From Chromobotia macracanthus (Eukaryota; Chordata; Actinopteri; Cypriniformes; Botiidae): 64,000 nt of DNA. The position numbers and the translations under genes are program-made. Below the pieces are notes generated by a model. It did no database searches, was not told the DNA's origin, and worked only from the letters and a program-made list of their open reading frames with translations. The stretch spans positions 2,165,501 to 2,229,500 of the forward strand of contig JAZGTH010000107.1 of NCBI GenBank assembly GCA_036877525.1. Direction: 5' to 3'. This document shows, piece by piece, positions 37,205-50,400 of the stretch. How positions within the stretch are numbered: the first letter of the stretch is position 1; each line of letters begins with the position of its first letter.

Positions 37205-40200
37205 AACTGTCTTTTATTTTTAGAAACTGTTCCACAGACACAATCTGAATGTTCATTTCATTCCATGTGGTGAGTGACGTCAACCCAAACCAAAATAATT
37301 TGAAATGCTTTTATCTAAATACCGGTCACAAGGCTTCAGCAAAATTCAATGAAGTGTGACTGCAGCTCCCAGAGGGTGTTTTGAAAGCCTGCCCTCCTGT
37401 AACAGAGCTCAAAATGAGTTTTCTCCTGAGATCTCACCCTCACATTTTTGTCAGGAAGCAGTTTCGCCATCAATACGCCTTTTGTGCTGCGTTATTGCTG
37501 GGGCAGCAGTTTGCAGAATGATTTTGATCCTATCTGCTGGGTTATTGAAACAAGAAATTCATTTATTAAAGTGCAAGGACTATTGTTACTGAAGGGACAA
37601 CAAGCTGCCAGACAGAAATAGCAATTCAAAGTGTGTGATTCCTTCTGCAAACTATAAAAAAAAATTTAACTCTTGGTTTGATCCTCGCAGAATCCAGAGG
37701 AATAAATTAATGAATGTAGTTCTTAACTCCCTACTACTTCCAAAGCCAGACCAAGAAAATGCATGGCAATTATAGTCAATCTCTTTAGTTACAATCCCAC
37801 TAGCACACAGATCCATCACAGACAGGTTGTGCATTGTATTCGGTATGCTGGAAATTAGATTTAGGACACTGAGCAGGAAGCTATTCAGCCATTTGTGAGA
37901 TCCATCAATAAAGTACCAAATCAATAAATTGTTTAAGCAACATGAGAGGTTCATGTGACAACAAATTAAACCTGAATGTAACCAGTCAAACCTCTAGCAA
38001 CCTAAGTGACTGAAAGGGTTAAATTATCCAGTCTGGCTGACATGTGGACCAGTGTTTCCATGGCAACAAGGACCATGTAACTTGAAGGGTGCTCTATCTT
38101 GGGGGCTGGTGGAAGGTCTGGAACTGCTGTATTTCAGGTCGGTGCACGTGCACAGTCATCCTTTATGAGCTCTATGCAGCGGCTGAGGTTGGGAGAAACT
38201 GTTAACACGACTTGTTTGACTAGCATGCAAGCATTTGAATAAATGTGCAGCATGGCAGCATTAGTACAGATAAGGTTATAGTGTACAGTGGGGAAAAGCA
38301 CAATGTTTATACTATGCTCAACAAGAGGATATTTCTCTTATGGAATGTACATTGGTTTATAGGTTTTGCATGTATTTGCATTACCTTGTTATAAAGAAAA
38401 CAGGTTGTTTACTTGCTGTTTACATTCCTGTGAAGAAAATCTCCAGGAACATGACTGACATAGACAAGTAATTGTTTAGATAAATCATCTTGATACATCA
38501 TAAGGGTAACTGACCAGGAAATGCAAATAAACTTTCACACATTCAGATCAGATGTCCATGGTAAAAAAACTTGGACTTGTGCATCTAAAATGGTGCTGAA
38601 TTGCAAAGACAGCTGAAAAACATGACGGGGCTGTTACTCAGAGAGCAGTTTATTCCATAAATAATTGTAAAATGGGTGCTATTGAACATTTTGGAGGGTT
38701 TAACTGTAAACAATAAGAAATCTAGAAATAAAATGGATGTCTTGCTGCTACTCACAATTCATGTAGTGTCTGGCCGTTTATATCACAAGACTTCTATACT
38801 GAGCTAAAGACACAGAGAGCAGCTGCAGCTGTCACGTGACCATTACTGACACTAGGAAATCACTTAGTGACAAAATCTCCCTGTTTGACCACAGCGCAAG
38901 CCATCGTGACGGGGGTGAACACACACTTATGACTATGAATTGAGCCCTTCACAACAGGGGATGCTTAAGACTAGCCCACACAAAGGGAAGCTTACAATAT
39001 AAGAATCGTTCAGACTGAAGGAAGGTATACTGACACCCTTGTGAAAATCTAGTTAGAACTAGGCACTTTAGCACAACAATTTCATGTTATTGCAGGATTT
39101 GTTATAACAAACAGGCACACAGGTCTTAAGAGTGGAAGACCTCCACGCTGTTGCTTCCTCTGGAACATGAGGCAAAAAGATTCAGATTCAAAGGCACAGA
39201 TCCAGTTTCAGGAACCTCCTAAGCTGTGGGTACAATGGAAGCAAGCTGCCAGGGTCAAACCTTCCCACCTGTAGGCCTACAGGCCTGACCAAATCCTCCA
39301 TCTGCTGGGCCATTAAGAGGTTACAAATGTCAGACGGAGAAACCTCATCGAATACATTGCCGAATATGAATGAACTCATTATCTCATTATCTTTTTAGGA
39401 TTGTGTTACACGCATAGTTTATCATTAGTCATTTTTGTTTTTTTTTTTCCATGAAACAAGTTCTTACAAAATGCTATAATTTGACTTTAAAAAACCCATT
39501 TTAACAAGCTCAAAACCCAAAATTTTTGAAAAAAAAAAAAAACAAAATTATTTTTTAATTTTTTTTAAAAAAAAAAGGGGGTTTTTTTTTTTAAAAACAA
39601 TTTTTTTTAAAAAAAACAAAAAAAAAACCAACCCCCTTGGGGGGGTTTAAAAAATAAAAAAAAAGGGTTTTGTTTTGGGGGGTGAGAAAAAATTTTTTTT
39701 GTTTTGGAATTTAACAGCACACTCCAAAATTTAGGAATACAATTAATTTGAATGTTCTGTTATATTCCATCTTTATATAACATCTCTTTTAAACACCATC
39801 CTCTGACATTTCTTTAAAGAAAAGGCTTCTGTAAGACAATATGTAGTTTAAGAGGCATGAAGGGGCTGAACAAGGCCTGGGGCAGAGGGTCTGGTGCCAG
39901 CAGGGTGGAGAGCTGGACCTCCAGAATGGAGGTGTGGATCTTGCGTGCTCCATTAGTGGGTAAGTCTCTTTGTTGGTGCTTTAGGCAAGAGATGACGCCT
40001 CTCTGCAGGACCACAGACAGCCAAAAGTCTTACAATGTACTGCAGTCATGCCAAAAGATGTCACGCAATACAACAGAGCCTGTTGCACAATAAACATCCC
40101 ACTCCCCAGGCATTACCGGTCTATGTGTTCAATAATAATAGCAGAGAGATTTTGAGAGCTTGAAGTAATTTTCAGTAATTTTTCATTACTTAAACGTTGT

Positions 40201-41180
40201 ACATAGGGGCATAAATAGCACTTCTGAAAAATGTTAAAAATCATGTATAACAACTACACATTTCTGCGGCCTAATAAAATGATAAGGTAATTAACTTAAG
40301 GAGACAATAAACTGTATACTACACAATCTCAACCTCCCTGCCACTGGACACTTTCACTGGCAGAAAGATTACAACAAATGGGGCATATCTGCAATGGAAT
40401 GGCTGTCTTTAGCTTAGTGCTCCATTCATACTACTTGTCAGTATTAAAATGATTGCCATATGGGCCAGCACAACATAACGATGTATTGAGGGTGAGCCTT
40501 TAGACTATAGATGTGATTAATAGATTCATACAGCCTGTGAATCAATCTATTACATATATTGACTAATTAGTAATGCTCTCAGCTACCATTAAGAATGTAA
40601 TACTCTCAGCTCTGTTTAACACTTTTATAAATCACATTTTTAAATCTATTTGCACAAGTTTGCCAACAAAATAAGCACAGAATTTACAATCTTTAAGTTC
40701 TGTCTGGGTGTGCTAGGTAAAATATAGTTTAATCATTAAAGAGCAAACAGATCCAAAAAAATAAATATGAAAGTTATATAAATAAGCGACGAAAGATATA
40801 AACATTTCACCTTGAATGATCCGAATTACAAAACGTTTATAAGAGTGTGGGAAGCTGAAACAAATAATGTCTAGTTGTATCTTGATTTGAATATTTCCCT
40901 GATATTGACCTTTACTCACCTCTTTCTCATCTACTGCCCTTCATGATGTGGATTAGAAAAGACATGCAACTTTTTCTCAGATACCTACCAGTGCTGATTG
41001 ATCAAGGCATTTGCATTTCCAGAAGTAAAGCTCTAAGAGCACGTCATAGCTACAAACTGTCAAAATACTAAGCTACAAACTTGTTAAACATCAGCCACAC
41101 CCTAAATTCCTTTTAGTTTCTGAGAGCGCATAATAATTTTCAGATTTTGAGAACAAAGTTTAAATTTCCAACAAAGTTTA
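37205..41180. other. Intergenic, between converging fscn1 and rnf216 3' ends
   Basis: About 4 kb with no recognisable coding exon. It includes one homopolymer-distorted tract. Short frames here have no domain similarity that I recognise. Confidence 0.6.
39487..39708. repeat. Homopolymer-rich tract, probably damaged sequence
   Basis: Roughly 220 bp consists almost entirely of runs of A, T, G and C of 4 to 14 bases, with normal sequence on both sides. It resembles the tract at 13851-14060 and is more like mis-called or mis-assembled sequence than a biological repeat. Confidence 0.7.
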
Positions 41181-41186
41181 AATTTT

Positions 41187-41435
41187 TTTATTCAACTGAA
41201 AACTAGCAGAAGACGTGTTATTCACTCTGCACTTCATTCAAAAAATTCACTCCAGAGAAGTAGCACATCCAACAGGCGCTCCACGGCATTCTTAAACTCT
41301 CCAGAAAAACAGTTTGGTTCCCGTAACAAAATTTGTTAAAAAAAAAAAAAGAATCTATAAGGGGCTAACAGTTTAAAACAAAAAGTCTGGAATTGTTTTA
41401 AAAGTTTAAATGTGGCTCTTTGTACCATGGTGTCC
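41187..41435 (-). other. rnf216: rnf216 3' UTR with polyadenylation signal
   Basis: The stretch of about 250 nt follows the stop codon at 41436-41438. The sense strand reads AATAAA at 41187-41192, the best candidate end signal. It also contains a U-rich run (A-run at 41338-41350 on the plus strand). Confidence 0.55.
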
Positions 41436-44400
41436 TCAAAGAGGTCTGAAAAAGCGATGTGGTGGTCCATAGTGCATAGGCATGTTGAAGTCAAAGTTCA
41501 GGTTACGTGGATTGTAGTTCACAGGGGGGAGGTTGGGCAATGGGGGTACATAAGGAGCTGGAATGGGCTGGAGAAAAAGACGCTGTGGCCCAGGCAGCAT
41601 GACCTGGGGGATGAGCAGCGGGGCGCGCACTGCCTGAGGAACTGCGTTGGGAGCCTGCGGGGCCGCCACACGGGGCCGCTTCGCTGGGATTGGCTCCGGG
41701 GGAGGGCCCACTCTCTTCCCGGTGGTTTCTAAAACAGAGAGATTATGAAATTAATTAGAAATCGGCTCTTATTTATGTGAGCAACTAAAGCTGTACAACT
41801 TAAGAGCACTGACCTGGCTGATTGCTCTTCTTATTTAATTCTGCTTCACCTTCCTTCTGGATCTCCTGAATTATTCGCTCATCATCTTGCTGTGGATTGG
41901 AGAAGAAAGAAATTGAGAGGGACATCAGAGATACAAACAAAAAGTCTTTCAAAAATGGTAATGAGGTTCTCCGATTACTGTTTATTCATGTGAAAAAGCC
42001 AGCAAATGCTGCCAGACTCAGTATAATGCCAACAGCCATGTCAGACCACGGCCTGGCGAAAATGGGACATTGGACAAACTTGATGGGTGTCCACTTCATT
42101 GGTAAAACACAAAACAGTTTGAGTTCACCAGTCAGCATTTAAACCCCAGAACTGCTGTACAGTGCCAGGTGATTAGGCAATGGCTCTGAATAGAGGGGTA
42201 ATTGCAGTCCCCGGGCTGCCAGCAGGACTAGACCCTGACTGCGCTCTTCACACAAGAACAGAGTTTCAAATGCCTTAATCAGATAATTGTTGAAACTCCT
42301 GGATCAACCGGAAAAGGATTTTCTGATCACGCTTGCTGCTAAAGAGATGCAGAAAATTGAAGATGTTTTGAGATTTAGGGCAAAAACAGCAAACTAGAGT
42401 GTTATCAAAATCTCAACATCATACAAACTCCTCCTGTGTTAAGAGAGAGTGAGATAATGACAGAATGTTCATTTTTGGGTCAAGCAGTTTTAACTAAAAA
42501 TTAATAAGGCTTAAACAATAATTAAATTAAGTCTTAAACTCCTATTAATCTGATAAACAATCCTTAAATTATAACTTAAATCTGCTATAATGACCAGTGC
42601 CTGATGAAAAGATGGAATAAAATGCTTTAAAAAAATCAAGCATTGTGTAATAAAATAATGCATGAAATGCACAGGAATTGCAAACAGTGCTGAAGTGGAT
42701 GCATCCTACTGTATAGCCTGAGGCTAATGCATGATCATGAACTATGGGTAGAAGCAATATTTTTGTGGCACACCTCTCATCACTGCTAATCCAAACATGC
42801 AAGAGATGAGATGAGTGCTTCACTAAAGCACTGGCTGTAAATCAAACTCTGAAGAGCCCAATGTATACAAAGTTGACATGAAGCTTTAACAGACACCATA
42901 CATAATACCTGCTGTTTAAGACTCTTAGACCATAGATCACCCACTTTATGTGATTATGAGGACCAAAGGGGGCTGCAGGGTAACAAGAAAGTTTACCTGG
43001 GATCAAACACCCTGTGGACAGTGAACAGGTTTTAGACAAAACCTGTAGGACTAATCCTGTTGTAAACCTAAAACTAATGTGTTTCAAGGATGATCTCACA
43101 CTAATGCTGAGTGTAAGAGGAACTACTCTCAACAAAATGAGAGGGTGCTGAAGTGTAAACTGTGAGGGGGGGTGTGAACTTACCGTGGGGTCTGTCCACA
43201 GTGAGCACTTCTTGCAGTGTCGACAGGGAGCACCGGGTGAGCGAGCGTGCTGGCAGAAGTGGTTGTAGCCATTAATAGGCTCCCGGCAGAGGTAGCACAT
43301 GAAGGCGCCACAGCGACACGACATTCGGTTGCAGCCCTCAGACTTCACCAGACCCGTGGAACACTTGTGGCACTTCCTGACACGGGCGGCGGTCATCTTC
43401 TCCTCACTGGTCAAAACAGAAATTACATTTGGGTTCAGTCTACATGTTAGCTCTGTTCTAAAACCCAGTGAGCTGCCTACCTAGACAACATTTTAAGGCA
43501 GCACAGCCATTTTTAGACTTGAAACCTGTTGCAAAAAAGTAGGTAGCAACATAATGTTACCTTAATGTTGTTGCCTGAAGCAAATCATATAAAGTGTTAA
43601 CTACAAAATTTTTCAGAAAATGCAAAGGTTATCTGATCCAAATGATATATATTGTCTACATCATGTATAGAAAGCATCCTGGTATTGAAGCAGGGAGATT
43701 ATCTAAAACATGCATATGAAAACTAAAGAACCGTATCAATGTAAAAACACAGTTGACCTTTATGACATCACATTTAATTCAATCTCTTGGTTAGGGTCGG
43801 TTTCCTGTCACTATAAATGTAGGCAGGAGAAAAGGTTTGTGGTAAACAGGATACACAGTCTTTGATCTTTGTGTGTGCCTCATCCAATGACAGGAAGGAA
43901 ATAAAGCTATCACATCCTGTCTAGTGACTGACCAATCACGATAAGTCTGTTTTCACACTGAATCAGTTCATACAGGCACCCACGCTCCAGTACACTTCCT
44001 CATGTAGACCTCCTGTGCATGGAGACGTCAGCTTCACATGTATTTGCAAACATAATACTCGGGGGAAACAATCATACACAGTGTTTTAGAGAGCCATGGG
44101 AAAGGCCTGGGAAAACAGCTGACTTAGCACATGGATACTAATGATCTCCCAGGTGGTTCACTACACTATTAAGTACCCTTAATACTACATGGATGCATTA
44201 ATAATGAGCCAGCTTGACACTAAGAGTTTTTAGTCAGGCACTTACAAGGCCACCCGCAGCCGGATCTCGTCCCTCTCCAGCACCTGCTCACAGGTCTTTC
44301 CTGCATGCTCCTTCCACACCACATGGCACTTCCTGCAGCTCTCCTAAGGAAGAGGACACAAATGAGCATCTGTGTTATTGATCACAACTGAAATGAAGAA

Positions 44401-47400
44401 GTGGAAAGAGAAACACCTGGACAACAATTCATTCAATCTGTGTTCCCTGTATTGTTTTGCAGATCCTATCCCTGCATAATTTGCTAGTGTTGTTGGTGAC
44501 CCTTGTAGGGTTAAAATAAATTCATAACACCATACAATCTGCTGGTGCTGTTATGCAGGTATTATGGCATGCTAATAAGATACACAGAAAACAAACAAAC
44601 AGTAACATTTCTAGTAACCAGCCAGTAGAACGGGAGATGTGATGCTTTCCTTTAGTCATTGTGAATAAATACACATACTGCCACACAGCTCTGACTATCA
44701 AAGCATTTTAGGGCAGAGCGAGTGTGCACAGCTCCCTGCCCTGCTATTTCGATGTGACTTATTGCCTGTCTGGTTGCCTAGGAACAACATTTTCATCTGT
44801 TCCATTTTAGCCATGTCTGCACACAATGCTGTGACTTTCAGCTGAAGGCAAAGGACATCTGAGTCCAGCAGCTAAACCTCTAAATCAGAGCGTGAAGCTG
44901 GCCACACTAAGACCATGTAAGCACCTACGCTTTTCACAGAACAGACAGAGCTACATTCTCTTTAGTCTCACAAATCCCCACCCCATCGACAGTTGCATCC
45001 ACCCCTATTGCCTGTCTGTCATTATATTCAACGGCCGAAACATCTATTTTTAAGATAAACATTGGCCGTTAGTTTTATGGAGAGTTCAAGGGTAAGAAGA
45101 AGGTGCTGTAAAATGGCAGCTGCTTCAGGAGGTCCAGCTCCTTCCTCCACACTCTCCAAACCCAGCAGAGACAGAAAGCTCCACTGATGGAGAGAGAACA
45201 CATGTGGCCACTATCCACAGAGAGCTCTTTAATCCCATAACCCAGTGTTGCCTGGTAACTGTCCCCTTGGTAAATACCATTCACATAAATAATTAAAGCT
45301 AGCAGTGAATATTAATAGCAGTGACAGCTGAGAAACGACAACTTGGTGTGAAGCAGAAGCTTGGAGAACAATTGCTCCTGGCTCGTGGGTGTTATCCAGG
45401 GGCAGGGAACTTGTCTATTACATGCTACACTAGCATGACAAGAATTTCTCATAGGCCAGGGCAACGTATTTTGAAAATTGAGTTTCAGGCTGCATGTTGT
45501 AAACATCAGTTGTGTTTTACAGAAACTGGAAACTTCACTGGAAATGGGGAATGATATGAATGCCGGGGCAGACAATGGCCATGCGGTGTACATGGGAGGT
45601 GTTAACTAAAGCCCTTACCATAATGATGTATCACCCCCTACTGGAACCAACCTGTATAACATAGGAGGGCCAACTCCATTTAACAGAGCGTAAAACTTTA
45701 TTTTTTACATAAAGATTTGTGATTTCAACAAATACCTCGGTTCATAACATTTTAAGAATTATTCAATCATGTATCATCTTAAGTTAAACGCTGTGAAAAT
45801 GTATAAAACATGCTGTTAAAGTTTAAAACAAAACTGAAGCAACACAACCTAAGTTTAATAGTGCTTTTTTGATGACACTATACCTATGCTGGCATTTTTG
45901 CCCATGACTGGTGTATTTGCATGTACACACAGAAAAGTAGTTCACAGGAAATGACTGCAGCTCTCAGTACAGGTGACTACACTCACTTGTACCTTGAGTT
46001 ATATACCCAACTAAAAATACAGTGATGACATCACACTGACATCATTACATAAAACTGTGCTTCCTGGTAGCAGACATACCTTGCAAGGCCCGAATGACAC
46101 TTCCTGATCACGAGAGTTTGCTTCAAAACAGGGTGGAGTCAGCCTCAGATTCACCCAGACCTCCCTATTATGCAACAGTTTTGATCTGTGTTGGCAAATA
46201 CTGAAGATTTCTTCCAAAGCAAGCAAACACCTCATTTATAGGGTTTACGAATCAAAGACATGTACAGCCTCATTAACACCATTTTGTAATTCTTTCTCAC
46301 CCTTTCAAACAGCAGTACATATACATTTAACATTAAACATACAGATCTTCCAGGAAAGACTTGAGAGACTAGTTTGTCATAAATCACAGTTAGTGCACAG
46401 AGGTGATGCATCTAATTCACAAAAGAAATATGACTTGTAACTGTAGGAGTTATTTATTACAGAAAACACTGCTACACAGGAACCTTCAACCCACACAGGA
46501 TGTATGTAGCGTTCGCCTGCACCTGCTTGAGAGCCAATTCCATGTAATAAAGATATAAAATATGGTTGACATCTAGCATACTGAACAAAGTACTGAAACA
46601 AACTGGAAAAACAGCTTCGGTGACGGGAGGAAAATGGCTACAACAGTCAGTCTTTATCTCAACAGAACAAGCCCATGGTGACAACTGCGGTCAGGCCACA
46701 TATTCCTGTAACTTAAATCTGATTCACCAAATACTAGCACCTCTTAGTTTCCTCCTAATTGCTACGTGCATACCTCTTATTTAAGATGAAACCTTATAAC
46801 ATGAAACCACAGCCCTAGGTAGTCAGGCTAGTTGTATCTGAACTGAGCATTTTCATGCGTAAACAGTCTATATTTATTTGTCCACATCCCCTCACATTAA
46901 AATCGACCAGTCTCTGTGCTAAGAAGCAGAGATGGACAAAAGTACAAATATTAACTACATACATACAAAAATATGAAAGCCGAAACAAAAATTCTAGACC
47001 AACTAGTGGACCTCACGAATCAACTAATCTAATCAACCCATCCCTACCAGGAACTATTCAAACATTCATGACACGCTGAGGCAGCAAGCTGCCTAAAATA
47101 AAACAGCACAAACTTGTTACTGAGTGAGAACTGTTGCAACATCAGCTTCTCTCCTGAAGCAGCGCGCAGGAGGCTGCAGCAACTGCAGACCTTATAAGGC
47201 AGAAGAAGAGATTTGTGGAGCATCTGATTGGGGGGCTGCTTGTTCTGGTGGATCACAGCCTGAGCGAGCCTCAGGAAGAGAGACACACCCACAGCGTGTG
47301 CTAACACACACACACACACAGACACACACAGACACACACACACAGACACACACACAGACACACACACACAGACACACACACACAGACACACACACACAGA

Positions 47401-50400
47401 CACACCCCCCCACACACCCCCACCCACCCACACCCCCACCCACACACACCCCCACACACACCCCCCCCCACCCCACACACCTCTAGGCCAGGCCTGGCTT
47501 TCATAAAGCTATATAACAAAGGTGTTTTTAATAAAACTCTGAAGTATTCAAAGATCTGGCTTATGCAGCTCAAATAAAGTGGCTTGCAACAAAAACAACT
47601 CCCTCTGAACGCATCTACAGTCGATTATGCAACAAGTCTGAACTGGAGTTGAACAATGGTTCATTTTTTTCCATTCAATGGAATGCAGTCTGAAAAAATA
47701 AACAGTATGACTGTCACTGTATGACAGTTACAGCTAAAAACAAAAGAAAAAGACATTCCCATGAGAGGACTAAGCACTGTGCTAAACAAAACTCTCAGAC
47801 TTATGTGCAAAACACAAGCAATGAAAAACAGGCTGCAGTTGTGGCTGTCTATCACAGCAAATCACAGAGTCATGGTTACTTGAAAAAAGTGAACAAAAAC
47901 CAACACAGAGCCAAAGAGTGGGTATAGTTGTCCTGCACATCTGCATATCAAATCCACTCTAACATTAAATTGCAATGAAAAAACACAACCCTATGAAAAA
48001 GGGTAAAAATCTGGGTCAAACATGAACTGTACCACATTTCAAATGTGAGGAATTTGGGTCCAGCCAATAATGCTGCTGGAATCGGTATGAGGGGTGGAGA
48101 CTTTGAGGCAGTAAAGAGAAAAAGTGTGTCAGTTATATAACTTTCATCTTCACTGAGGGTTAAGAGGGGAGTGAAGGAGACAGCAGAGTCTCCTCAGCCC
48201 TGGAGACAGGAACTTGTGGGCACATCACTTCAGACACTGGGTCATCAGATGAGAGAGAGAGACAGACAGATAGAGAAAGAAAGAGGGAGAGAGGAAAATA
48301 TTTGTGTGCTGAAACATGCATATTGGAGTCATTAGTAGGGCACTGGGATTTCAGAGTTTTCCAGTCTGTTTTTACCATGGACAAATATGGGTTAGACAGC
48401 TGCAAACACAAGAGGATTTTTAATGATCCGTGCAGGATTTTAACCAGCATACAAACTAAAGGAGATTCATTCTGCCTTATATGCAGAGAACTATCAATAA
48501 TTATGGGTTTTTTACACTTTTACATTTGGTATCCATTGATCCAGTTTGCGGATCAGTCATTGCTTGATTTGAACCCAGATTTTAGCCCAGATGCTTAACT
48601 GCTAGGCCACACCCATCCATACGTTTTGCTTCCTAGAGGTAGAGTGTGTGAGCCTGCTTCAATACTATGTTTTTATTAATGATCTATTTTTGATTTATCA
48701 GGCGGTTGCCATTTTACCCAGATTACCATCCAAAACATTTGTTCCAGAGAAGAGAAGCTTCTGGAAAAGTCTTCATAACGTGGGCCAAGTCAAGCACTGT
48801 TGTGCACGAGAACTCAATTCTCCACCTTCAGAGGAATGCCATGCTGAAAGCCAGAGAGGAAGTGAAAGTGGGTCACAGTATGAAATCAAACTACACACAA
48901 CTGTTTTTAATTTCCCCCATCCTGTGCTGCGACTCTTTCAGGAGGAAGAGCTATAAGGAGGGGAAAATAGAGGCCCTGCCTGATGGCACACTTCATCTAT
49001 CAGCGATGCAGGGAGGAAGACCAAAAACGTGACCCTTTGAGCAGCTTTTCTTGCACCTCTCCCACCCTGCTGCAGGAGTGTGAGGCGGGGTTTAGCTGTG
49101 TAATCAGCAGCGGATGTGTGGCAGAGTAACGCTCACTCCTGACAAAGAACAACAGCGCCACCCAGAGAACAAGCGGGGATAAGACTGAAAAACATTCATG
49201 TTTATTAAAGCCTTACAAACAATGGCAAAGACTAGACAAAATGTCACAGGCCATAGTGTAGTGTTCTGCTAACCCGCTATTCATTTTTTCAAATGAACAT
49301 GTAAACAAAACATGCACTTAAAATATGTAAAATGATAATGAAATTTAAGGTAATGAATTTAGTTAGACGCTAATGCATGTATAAATAATGTCTAACTTCT
49401 AATATACCCTTTCTAACCAACAAAGTACACAGTGCATAGAGAAAGTGTAAGAATTATAAAGTAGCAGCAGTCTCATCCTCTGACAGCTCACTGACAGACT
49501 GGTGTATCCCACACAAAAACATAACAGCTTTCCAAAATATAAGCACCATTCTGATGGCCTGACATCATGCACCTTTCCAGAGCAAAGGTACTCAGTATTT
49601 AATCAGTATTTTAGGAATATTGTTAGAGAGAATCTGCTAAGAATTAGTTGCAAGAGTCTGCAAGAAGAAATCAAATCTGTGCAAAGATTTTGTTTGAAAC
49701 GTTAGTGAGATCTCTGAGCACAATTTAATAGTTTGCTTTGTTTGCAGAATTGTATTCATAACAGTTACTTGTAACATCAATATTGTTGGGCAGACAGAAA
49801 ATGTGCACAAAGTCAGCGCACATTTTCTACTAACTTAATTTAGGTTCACAATATAGCAAATTCCTAACTGCTAAACAAATAAGCAATAGTAATAGCAAGG
49901 ACGTTTGTTTCCCTGGCACTAAGACAAAATCTCGGAAATGTTATCATACTAAGAAATGACAGGAATTCAGAACATTCTTTACATTATGTCCATATGGCCT
50001 CAACCTTCACTGTTTGAAAGAAACTCATGACCGCAGCCCTCCCACGTTTACTTTGATAAATGATAAGAGAGATGACGAGTAACAGACAAATGCAAAGACA
50101 GTTTTGACAAACTCCATGCGGCTCCAGCATTCCTCTTAGCCCTGAAATTGTCTGTTAGTTTATTGTCCTTGACATGTTTTGCTTGTCAGCTGACATCTAC
50201 TAGCACACAGACTGACTGACTGATAGACAGCGCCCTACCCGGTACATTCCTTACAGCTTAACACAACAACATTCTCCACCGATAAGACAAATGGAAATCA
50301 ATGAAAAGCAGCACAATGTGGGCATGGGAAAAAACGTGCTTGTGACTGAAATTATACTGTTCAACCTGTTTTCCAAGAGCTCTAACATAAACAGGCTGTG

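Noticed and set aside
41412..41732. Plus-strand 106-codon frame
   Set aside because: Antisense of the last rnf216 exon, whose proline-rich tail is conserved in the sense frame.
47044..47486. Frames of 94 to 144 codons rich in Val-Cys or Thr-His
   Set aside because: They are translations of the CA and C-rich repeat and carry no real protein signal.
50212..50240. GACAGCGCC resembling half of an RE1/REST site
   Set aside because: The other half-site is missing at the required spacing.
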